Assembly (NCBI RefSeq): GCF_001642475.1
Contig: NW_019173961.1
Location: 186,001-250,000 of the forward strand
Source of the DNA: Fonsecaea monophora
Taxonomy: Eukaryota; Ascomycota; Eurotiomycetes; Chaetothyriales; Herpotrichiellaceae
Direction of reading: 5' to 3'
DNA length: 64,000 bases
Shown: positions 21,401-29,488 of the stretch, piece by piece
Numbering within the stretch: the stretch's first letter is position 1
Layout of the letters: every line of letters begins with the position of its first letter
Notes under the pieces: model-generated
Database searches by the model: none
Seen by the model: the letters and a program-made list of their open reading frames with translations, nothing else
Told to the model about the DNA's origin: nothing
Program-made: the position numbers and the translations under genes

Positions 21401-23889
21401 GGAGCAAAGAGAAGCCACTTCCCTGTGTCGTCGATTTCACAGACCAGGACATCTCCACCAGTTGGATCACCACGGGCGTTGTCTCGAAAGACCAGTTCGA
21501 CGCTACAATCCATCCTTTGTCCACTAGAGTGATAGATTGTGAGGTTGAAAACGTCTCTTGCCCTGACGCGGCGAGTTTTGTCGACAGTGATGTGAGCTGA
21601 TGCTGCCATGGTCCTAATATCGCGCGCTCTTGTCGCATCAATGTTGGCAGCAGCCTCATCTTCCAGTCTAGCTTGTTCTTCTTGGTTCCGTCTCTTAGCA
21701 AATGCTGTCAGCTCAGCATAAGTGTTTGCCATCTGTACGGCAAGAGGCACGTCGTACTCATCCTTGATTCGGGCAAAAGTCTTGCTTAGAGCCTTGACTC
21801 TCACAAGCGGTCTCTTCAGCAGATAGGCAACGTCGACCTTCTTGCCTGCAGCGTCTACTATATCGCCAGCCTCGTCTCTGGCCATGCCTTGCTCTAGGGC
21901 TGATGAATTTTCCAGTGGTGCAAGGTTGACAACCACGTCTTGGAAGCCGAGTCTCCACGCTTGCAGGTAGTCTTTGTATGCTTTCTCCGTTGTTTGAGCC
22001 CAGTTGAGGAGACTGTCCAAATCCTGGGAAGGCAGTCGATTATGCAGGGCCTTCAATCTTTCCAGGGCGATCCCCATATCAATGATGGGCCTGGTGATGC
22101 TCTGGCCATCTTGGGGCGATGCCGAAGTGAACAGTCCAGCCGCAGCCGCCGCGTCTGTTTTAGACAGAAGACATTGGAGCAAGACTGGAATGACACCGTC
22201 GACCAAGGTTCGCAATTCCCGTGAATAATTTTCTTCGTCGGCAACCACCGCGGCGAGTATTTCTTGCGCTGAGCTTGACTGAGGTTTCACCTGGGTAGGT
22301 CTCGCTCTGCGTCTCGATCGACGGGGTCGGCTGCCTCTCGGCAAAGACAGAACTGACATCAAATCTTCGTGGGTGGTCAGCCTGCGTTTGAGGTCGCAAA
22401 CTTGTCCGGGGATCCCTTCATCAGCCAGAGGCTTTGGATCGATTTCTTTGAGAGTCTCCACAGACTGAATCGTTGAAAGTAGGTGCGGGCCTGTTGGGGG
22501 ACACGGTCGTTGAGGTAGGCTAGGAGCTCTGATATCCGCGTTCTCAGCTGGAGAAATGTCTGCCTGTGACACTGTGGGTTCTGGGGAGGCTTCAACCGAT
22601 GGCGTCTCTTTCCTGCTCGAGCCTCGCTGGCGGCGAACTTTCGCACCTCGTCTTCGTAGGGTTGAGGGTGAGCCATCATTTCCATCCTGGGCCTCATTTG
22701 CACCATTGCTAAAGTCTGCCGAGGACTTCTGGTTTGCGTTGGGCGAGGGTACGGAATAACCAGGCCTTGGGGTATGATTGGGGCTTGATTCAGCCTGCTG
22801 AGGTGAAATGGAATTCCATATCTGATTGGGATCGGGGGTGATAGACTTCTCGGTAGAGGATCTCTTCCGGTGCGTACGTTTCTTCAACGGCTGGGGCACT
22901 TCGACTGGTGGCTGCTCTTCTAAGCCGTCCTTTTCGACAAAGGGATCGGGTTGCTCGTCAAGCCACGCTTCAATGCTGGGTAGCCTGTTGCCGGGGGAAG
23001 AGAGCGTCTCGGACTTGACGAACATGCCTCTGGTCTTGCCTAACAATCCACCCTTCTTGGATTTGGGCGCTTGTCCACCCAAAGAGGCTTCCGGAGGCTT
23101 CCCCAACAACTCGGCATATTTGCTTGGTCTCCAATTGCCAGGAACGTCCTCGTCCTCGTCCTGCCCTGTTGGGTCGTGGGCATGTCTCCCAAAATCTCCG
23201 GACAAGATAGACTCGGTAGTCAAGTGTCGAGCAAGATCTTCGTCCGCTTGGCTCTCTAAGTCGTAAGCTGGCGGCGATATTGCCTCGTGTGCTTGGTCGT
23301 CGTCTGGAATTGGTGCCACTCTAATGCCGTCGTCATGCGGCATTGCTTGTTCCGCTCCTTGTTCGGCATTCGAATATTGCTTTGTTCTTGAGCGTCGTCG
23401 CCCTTTGGTCTTTTCTTGATTCGAGGTATAGGAGAGGTCATACAATCGTGATTCGGGCCGTCGGCTGGTTCCAACTTTTCCATCCTGGTTCTCTCTGGTT
23501 TGCTTTTGTGTCTTCCAGTGACCATCGCTGATAATACGCTTTCGCGGGGCACTAGAGCTCCTTTCCCTCTCCTGCTGCTCTTCAGCTTTGGCCCTGGCTC
23601 TTCCGCCGATCCGACTTCTCGTCTCATTTCCGCATTCCGACTCGGGTCTCGACACGGTGGAGGGGCATTCAGAAATGGGAATCGATCGGACGCTCACTGC
23701 GTCTGGGGCCAAGGCATTTGCTGCGCCTTGAGCCTGCCATTGTCGGATACGATCCTGGACAGAAGGCGATTCGTACAGCCCACTGGGACGAGGTGAGTCT
23801 ACATTTTGCGGTTTTGAGGAAGGACGTGTGTTGGAGCGATTGTGCTTGGAAGTTCGGCGGTCGGCGGTTGGAGTTGATTCGGCTCGCAT
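18427..23889 (-). CDS. very large DH/PH-like scaffold or RhoGEF-like protein
   Basis: A single 1,820-aa frame from the ATG at 23889; the frame continues six codons upstream but only from a TTG. Most of it is Ser/Pro/Arg-rich and disordered. Four folded-looking parts stand out. A helical block at about 535-755 starts EILAAVVADEENYSRELR, like conserved region 1 of Dbl-homology domains. A PH-like sandwich follows at about 775-890 (RARDVFNLTIYHS, then KWLLFAPLELSSV). A second PH/WH1-like unit lies at about 1365-1500 (TIALICSWSDKGMWEQIY). A C-terminal unit at about 1640-1820 has MKIRLYVRKGQHWENLG and the final GWVFGLCGTYRYG. Plausible roles are a Rho-family GEF or a polarity/septation scaffold; catalytic activity cannot be judged by eye. 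A Ser/Asp-rich repeat tract lies near residues 1275-1300. Confidence 0.7.
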   Translation of the reverse strand: MRAESTPTADRRTSKHNRSNTRPSSKPQNVDSPRPSGLYESPSVQDRIRQWQAQGAANALAPDAVSVRSIPISECPSTVSRPESECGNETRSRIGGRARAKAEEQQERERSSSAPRKRIISDGHWKTQKQTRENQDGKVGTSRRPESRLYDLSYTSNQEKTKGRRRSRTKQYSNAEQGAEQAMPHDDGIRVAPIPDDDQAHEAISPPAYDLESQADEDLARHLTTESILSGDFGRHAHDPTGQDEDEDVPGNWRPSKYAELLGKPPEASLGGQAPKSKKGGLLGKTRGMFVKSETLSSPGNRLPSIEAWLDEQPDPFVEKDGLEEQPPVEVPQPLKKRTHRKRSSTEKSITPDPNQIWNSISPQQAESSPNHTPRPGYSVPSPNANQKSSADFSNGANEAQDGNDGSPSTLRRRGAKVRRQRGSSRKETPSVEASPEPTVSQADISPAENADIRAPSLPQRPCPPTGPHLLSTIQSVETLKEIDPKPLADEGIPGQVCDLKRRLTTHEDLMSVLSLPRGSRPRRSRRRARPTQVKPQSSSAQEILAAVVADEENYSRELRTLVDGVIPVLLQCLLSKTDAAAAAGLFTSASPQDGQSITRPIIDMGIALERLKALHNRLPSQDLDSLLNWAQTTEKAYKDYLQAWRLGFQDVVVNLAPLENSSALEQGMARDEAGDIVDAAGKKVDVAYLLKRPLVRVKALSKTFARIKDEYDVPLAVQMANTYAELTAFAKRRNQEEQARLEDEAAANIDATRARDIRTMAASAHITVDKTRRVRARDVFNLTIYHSSGQRMDCSVELVFRDNARGDPTGGDVLVCEIDDTGKWLLFAPLELSSVSARRGEDGFDLVIMIRGRAGFGQEWHELLALKTDDKEAVAEWMDMLGSKPLPPRLNRTPSFVRRPSPLATATTAEAESSSSKTTSQSVDESPATATEYLDIPIGEPSVLGARNDSSRPKPPNDRPSPRLNLGGGLASKPLPTPQFQQSSTVPRRRPVSVPSVVSSDRSTISDRSIRDYATIFTSSSLSSSSKTTVTNPSDVSQGKNPEAVRSRPPPTYKASDEAKTQVEGHKDAVLTKPSQPVNVRNDYNSPPILDQTQKSRASATEPPILEAQTASTNFNSSKPSPKPSPQRPEYHRAISSTPSKDLPTVNKLRTLQAHESPSLSQPERQASGTQQTTPVLEQLQQRSKRDQKSSAKSQLYTEDIPSPPEHKTRQDRPSVPGLGSSSPPATPPHNPRILQPISSNRPSPVLKATPSPAGKAVRRRTSSPLKHEYEPSTDSDSSGYDSDSDSSSSSDTSDDFVSEHGDRPTPLVAIKPAEGRISKQYIPPPSIKSTGTRTLAPSDSASQGPYRKVPASTTISANKKARTIALICSWSDKGMWEQIYPDECSIVISPGLIEAFEMSAAHSDPQNSSTSRLFDDHGPGKDSISQQPLVAFELTPIVPLRRGTALDISIRSPPTANSKIRTTNNVMFRSRNPEECEALYGMINWARCNNPTYIQLQNARPRRQPSVTFNVGQAQHSRSRASSWFSFGSQKKSSYRASSAPTPASIDMSVESSGTMTSAFSALKRLGVSSAFNLNRSSVIRRYGGGGTGESLYSSSSGTGTGSGSGTPPPSQLGFIPGKDGPNVPSTSAAAAEGGGMVNNMKIRLYVRKGQHWENLGAARLTVLPAPSSAAAESGQSTPNRTVTPGASPQAIAGPPRSPSNIAGAGQAGQSRGPRLPSSSHTPHRVHGNGREKRILITQNKNRDVVLLDSVLGESCFERVMQTGIAMKTWSEDEVIAETGGVTMGKERVYMMQFPGTREAGWVFGLCGTYRYGAGGME

Positions 23890-24564
23890 TGACAGATATG
23901 CGTCCAAGCGCTATGTTATGGTCGCCTTCTATATCATCAATGTGTGGTGACTATTGCTCGATCCATATACAGTTGTTCTCGTGAGCGGTGAAGACCATTC
24001 CGTGGGCATATTGGTGTTCGGTTTGGTGTACGAGGAAGTTCTTAGTAGTGGTGTAGGGTCAAGGGAGTTGTGGTACGGACGCCCTCTCTTGGACAAAAAT
24101 AACTGCAGATACCAGCGGTAATGATACCGGAACCATCACTGGGTTTCATGCAAGGTGTAGTTTCAAAAGGTGGTGGTAGCGCAGGTCAATATGCAAGCAT
24201 GCAGGTTGCGTCAAAGATCCCAGCTTGCCGGGCCGGATAAGTCGCAACGGTTCCCAGGGCAACCACCAAGATCGATAACCGAACACGACCCGGAAGAATA
24301 CAAATAGAAACAAATAGTAGATCCCATACTCAAAACAGAAGGATTAATCTTTTCTCTGGTGTGTAGATCGCTCAGTACTTCAGCTGCTATGCTTCAACTC
24401 TAAGATATGCCTCGCTTACATTTGAGGCCCATAGTAGTCTGGACCAGCATTTGCGATTTGAACTAGTTCCTGAAGCAAGATGCAGTTCTGGCAGAAATCA
24501 GATGAACCCATCCTGATCCATGAACTATTCTAGTGGACGCCACCACTCTATTTGATGGCCCCTA
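23890..24564. other. intergenic, about 670 bases
   Basis: Promoter of the large scaffold gene plus the 3' end of the EBP-like gene. No coding sequence is supported. Confidence 0.5.
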
Positions 24565-25525
24565 TCATGCATGCTTGATGTGGCCGTTGGCTTTCGGTCT
24601 GGTCACTTTGCCATTCTCTTGCAGCGAGTGCGACATCCGGTCAAGCGCCTTGAAAGCTCTGGCTGTGATTCGCAGGCTACTAGTGAGCAGGACTGTGGAT
24701 GCACAAGTAAGCTCTGGATTGCTCGATCGGGGCCAGGAATGACTTACTTGCTGGAATGACAATCCAGAAGATATTCATGAGGAAATAATAAAACCAGAAA
24801 TAGTATGGCTCAGGTCGGCAATATGTCAAGTTCTTGTAGTAATGATCAAACATCGAGGTCGCGTAGTAGAGTATGTCGCCATAGATCTGTCCAAGTGAAA
24901 CGATTGCCTGCAGTGGGTAACGCAGAGGATGGGAGACGATGATGAAATACACCATCAAGAATGAAAGGGGACCCCAGAATACCTAAGCCATGTCAGTGCG
25001 ACATGCGCTTCTTGGAGGCGCGTAGACAAGTCCATACCGCCGTGATCGTCTCCATACACAAGACAAACGGATCTGAGGTCAAATATCGCGAATCTGATAA
25101 CGAGTATTCTTTCCACAATTGACCGAAGAGATCTTGGAGACCGCCCATGCGGGTATGGTTGTAGGCAAAGTAGCCTTCGAAAAACAAGTGAATGAAGCCG
25201 CCTTTTCAATGTCAGTGTCCGCCTCGCCCAATCACGAGTATGTGGCTCTTCTCATACACAGGCAAAACCAAAGCGCCGTTATTTTATCTCCAGTTTTGAG
25301 ACGTGGTGCAAGACTTGATGCAAGGAACCAGGTGAGCGAGAGGATGACGGTACAGCCAACCGCAAAGCTGGCTAGTAACTCCGGGACTGTCATTTCGTTT
25401 GCGGCGTAGTTGACAACTTCGATCTCTGTGGGATAGTAGGGATGGATCGGTTTGGCCACGACGATTGGTGGTTCTGGAATAGAGGCAGGCCGAGGAGATG
25501 CCATCAGGTTCCTTATGAAATCCAT
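24565..25525 (-). CDS. EBP: emopamil-binding protein (EBP/EXPERA) family sterol isomerase-like
   Basis: Four exons on the minus strand: 25525-25258, 25201-25038, 24982-24748 and 24692-24565, 264 aa. The three introns are 56, 55 and 55 nt (GTATGA..AAAG, GTATGG..TTAG, GTAAGT..CACAG), all in frame. The protein has four or five membrane segments and the EXPERA signature residues: GFIHLFFEGYFAYNH in the second segment, LFGQLWKEYSLSDSRY, DPFVLCMETITAVFWGP, then QIYGDILYYATS. EBP proteins catalyse delta8 to delta7 sterol double-bond shift in the ER. Many fungi rely on the unrelated ERG2 for that step, so this may act in sterol metabolism or on another substrate. The family call is firm; the substrate is inferred. 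Confidence 0.85.
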
Positions 25526-27038
25526 GCTGGCGGTTGACGAACGTGAGGGACAACAGCAGCTTCAGGCGCAGGAAAAGGTTGAGGAGGGGAGCTCTCACAA
25601 GGGAAAAAAAAAAAGGGATGCGCGACGAAGATCAATCAAACTTGACACTTTCCAAGTGCCAAACTCCCCAACCGCAGCAAAGAGGTTGAAGATAGATGCG
25701 TGATAAGGCTTTGACTTAGCAGTCCAGAACAATGGTGTTGACAGCCTGCGTCAATAGGATCTTCAGTCGCGCGATGCCACTGGGATCTTCGACTGCCTGC
25801 GTTGGCACATTGGGTACGCATGTGCACGTGTTAAGGCACCACTGGGCACTTCAGGACTGCCGGGGACTATTCCGCTCTCGGGAAGTGCCTATTCCGTCCC
25901 CAGGTGAGTGGGTGCTAGGGTGTCACTGGGTGCCTAGCTGGCTTTAATCACCTGGGCAAGCAGTGGCCCTAATGACCTAACGACAGGCCCCCCAAAATCT
26001 CTGGCACGACTGGTTATGCACTTTATACACACCTCAGCTGCTTCAGTTCAAGTGGCCGCACCAGGTGCCGCTAGCCCTCGATGCCTTTCCAACCCTAATT
26101 GGAGGTCTCTCGAACTTCAACAACAATTTCTTCCTCTTTCTTACTTGTTCCCCACGTCACACACAGTTCGTTCGTATTTCGCAGTTCTTAGTCCCCCGCC
26201 AAAGCCAGAAAATTCTGTGATCACCCGTCGATTCTGCCTCTTTGGAGATGCTCGGCGGATCACATTATTCATGTCAAGATGTATCACCACCATCACTGAC
26301 ATAGGTGGCTCGAGATCGCCCCAGATTCGGTCCATCTCTTCACACACCCAGTCTCGCAAAGATCCATCTCTTTCAATTTGCCATCCAGACGGCTATGGTC
26401 TTTCCTTTCCTCAACGTTTGCCGCACCTGAGCCATCGACCCCATGCGTGGCGTTCGCCTCCTCGGTCTCACGGGTGGCCCGTTTACCCATCAAGATGCCA
26501 ATCATCATCTCCATCTCCCACATGTTCCTGGAAAAGTGGATTATCATTTGGGGGTTTTCTCTGGTACTGCGGGGCCTTCCGACGGCGGCAAGCGAATCGC
26601 ATGCCCCTTGGCGTCGTTCGAGATCCTCAACATCACTGGCACATGGAGCAATGACGAATTTTTCACCACCTTGTAAGGCCCGTTGATTCGCCTCGGAAAA
26701 GGATGCCAGGTCAATGTGAGCAAGGAAGAGACTTCTTGTCCTGAGTGACTTTTGGCCATCTCCGTCCGAGAGCCGCGACCGATTACCGTTATCTGGTCTT
26801 GCTATAAATACAGACTTGATGATCTGCCCTGACTTTGTAGGGAGCCATCAGAAGAATCTTCTGTCTCGATTTCCAAGCTGCTTTGTGTAGCTGAAATCCT
26901 ATCCTAGCTGACCGAAAGGGGCTATTCTTGCTAGGTTCACAGAACCTTGACATTCACTTTACCGGGAGTCGGCCGACTCTATCGACTTTGGTCCTCTCGA
27001 TTGACTTGTAGCATTGTCATCGAGAGGGTGTTGACATC
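25526..27038. other. intergenic, about 1.5 kb
   Basis: Divergent region between the EBP-like gene (-) and the sulfotransferase-like gene (+). A 212-codon frame at 26016-26654 has no domain character and overlaps equally long frames in other phases, so I do not call it. No RNA gene seen. Confidence 0.5.
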
Positions 27039-28485
27039 ATGGCCAAACCAATATTCTGTGCCACGCACCCACGTGCATGCAGCACAGCCTTTGAACGTGT
27101 TCGCTCCAGCCTGCCTATTCTGGGTAATTGATGTCAATGCTGACCATCTGGCAAGGTATTCATGACCAGGAAAGACTTGACCTGTGTCCATGAACCATTT
27201 GGCGACGCTTTTTATTATGGGTAAGTCGGTACAGGACAGGACGACGCGCCATTATATCTAATTCCGTCTCCAGTCCGGAGAGGATGAGCGTTCGCTATGA
27301 AAACGACGAAGATGCGAGAAACGCATCGGGGTATAGGGACTCGACCTACAAAACAATATTTGATCGACTAGAACACGAAGGAGCCAAGGTGTGTTATTGC
27401 CCTCGAGCCTATCCTCTCGTGTGGCTCTCGGCAGCTATTTCAAAGCTAGAGCTTACCTCTGAAATAGGGCAAACGCGTCTTCATCAAGGACATCCTTCAT
27501 TATCTAGTTCCTCCCGACCAGCAGCCACCAAAATTGGCTCCTTCGTTGCAGCCAGTCAAGCGCGGTATCGGAACCGAGAAGCCGAGCCATGGGGTGAATG
27601 GGGTCAACGGTACCAATGGCGTGAACGGGGCCTATCATGTCAACGGTGCCAATGGGGTCAACGGTGTCAACAGCGTCAATGGTGACAATGGCACCAATGG
27701 CGTGAACGGAACCTATCATGTCAATGGTAACGGCGTCAATGGCACCAATGGCATTCACAAGAAAGCACCGTTTCCATTTCCGACAGAAGGCGAGCCAGGT
27801 AATCCTACAGTTGTCCCAAAAGCCTTGCTCGACAAGTTCCATTTCACATTCCTCATCCGGGACCCTCATTCCAGCATCCCGTCTTATTATCGCTGCACCA
27901 TCCCGCCACTGGATGACATTACGGGATTCCACGAGTTCTATCCCAATGAGGCAGGGTATGATGAGCTTCGACGCTTTTTTGATTATGCCCGAGAGGCTGG
28001 GTTGATAAGAGACAGAAAAGATGGAGTCAAGAACGGGGTAGAGAATGGCCATGTTGCGAATGGCACTGCCAAAGTGCCTGAAGTGTGTGTGGTTGACGCG
28101 GACGATTTGTTGGATGATCCGGAGGGTATTCTCCAAGCTTACTGTCAGAGCGTGGGGCTTGATTTCCACCCTGACATGCTGAATTGGGACAATGAAGAGG
28201 ATCAGAAGCGTGCAAAGGCTGCATTCGAGAAATGGAAGGGGTTCCATGAGGATGCGATCGACTCGACAGACCTCAAGCCGAGAACTCACGTGAGTGACAT
28301 GTTATCCATTTCACCAATGTGGCAGAACTGACTGTGGACAGAAGAAAGCACCAAAAACCGAAGAACAGTGGGATGCCGAATGGAAGGAGAAATATGGAGA
28401 GAAGGCCGCCAGAGTGATCCGGAAGACTGTCGACGACAATATGGCCGATTACTTGTACCTGAAACAGTTTGCCTTGAAGCCATGA
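27039..28485 (+). CDS. sulfotransferase-like P-loop protein with Asn-Gly repeat insert
   Basis: Five exons: 27039-27098, 27156-27220, 27274-27388, 27468-28289 and 28342-28485, 401 aa. Introns are 57, 53, 79 and 52 nt; the first has an unusual GTTCGC donor, the others GTAAGT, GTGTGT and GTGAGT. The N-terminus KPIFCATHPRACSTAFERVF resembles the 5'-phosphosulfate-binding loop of PAPS-dependent sulfotransferases. FTFLIRDPHSSIPSYYR resembles the 3'-phosphate-binding RDP motif. VHEPFGDAFYYGPER is typical of a fungal branch of this P-loop family. Enzymatic activity is inferred only. Between the two halves, residues about 120-177 are an insert of repeated NGVNG/NGTNG/YHVNG units coded by a degenerate minisatellite. 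Confidence 0.75.
27586..27756 (+). repeat. coding minisatellite: Asn-Gly-x repeat
   Basis: About 170 bases of degenerate 9-15-nt units encoding NG followed by V, T or A. A larger duplication is visible: the segment containing GGCCTATCATGTCAACGG near 27628 recurs as AACCTATCATGTCAATGG near 27709. Copy number could vary between strains. Confidence 0.85.
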
Positions 28486-29488
28486 TGCAGGACATTTTCG
28501 GATATCTGATCAGCGCGGTTGATGCTGTTCTAATGAGCCCCAGATTGCCTCTGATTCTTTCTCGTGTGTTTACGATTAGCCAATCCACAGACTGAATAAT
28601 TTCATTACTTGAGCACCTAAAGAGACCAGCTACTAGCCGAGTAATTCTTCGTCAGGCTGCAGACAACGACGTCAGTGGTATTCCCGGATGCACTTCCGAG
28701 GAGTAAGTGACAAACCAGCAACCGGCTCAACATTTACCGATTGGGATACAGTGAAGATGTCTTGTCGAAAGAGGTAGTGGTCAGTCAATACGCAGCTAGC
28801 CGGCCTTGCGGGTTCGCTTGAGGGGTAAAAGTATGTAGAGTGGATAGGTATGTATACCAGAACAATCACCTGAAGGACAGGAGGTATCGATGGGCTTATA
28901 CGGTACCAGTGGTTCTTGTTACCCGTTCTGTCCATATCTCTTTTGAAGTTCATGTTTACCTTTACGCCGAGGACTGACCTCTTTCTCTGTAGGTCTTCAC
29001 ATGGTCTGCCATTGTCTCGACCTTTCACAGTATACCTCCTCTTGCAGTCGCAGTCTCTGACCGCTTTCGTGTCGTGTGTGCATTGTTAATGTTGGTGAGA
29101 ACCACCTGAAGTCAATTCGACGGTGGTGGTCTGATGAATGGTCGGATCGGGAGGGAACGTGAGGTGACTATGGCGAGAGGTTGCTGGAAGTCACCGGGAG
29201 GTACGAGAGAACTTTGTTCCTGAGGGCGGGCGCCAGGGTTGGTGCGCAGGAATCTCGGTGAACCTCCCCGCAGGTGCCAAGCGGTGCCAGGGTATTCTGG
29301 AAGATGCCAGCCAGCCAACCTATGTCATAGCCACCAACACGTCTTGCTCCACTTTGGGCACAGTTCCCGGGTACAAGAATCACTTTATTAACATGCTTCT
29401 CACTCCATTTTGTGACTGTTTAGACTTCTCTCAAACTTCCTACACGAAATAATACATAATCCTAACTACACATACACATCATTGAACC
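28486..29488. other. intergenic; Hsp104 promoter on the right
   Basis: About 1 kb without a supported gene. The right half should contain the promoter of the Hsp104 gene and its 5' leader, which becomes A/C-rich just before the ATG. Confidence 0.5.
29295..29302 (+). promoter_or_regulatory. possible heat-shock element core upstream of HSP104
   Basis: TTCTGGAA, that is TTCnnGAA, lies 187 bases before the Hsp104 start. The flanking third unit is imperfect (TGC in place of TTC), so this is a minimal Hsf1-type site at best. Heat-shock induction is expected for this family. Confidence 0.3.

Noticed and set aside
26016..26654. 212-codon plus-strand frame between the EBP-like and sulfotransferase-like genes
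   Set aside because: Low-quality composition rich in Ser, Pro, His and Arg, no domain, and several other frames are equally open in the same place.
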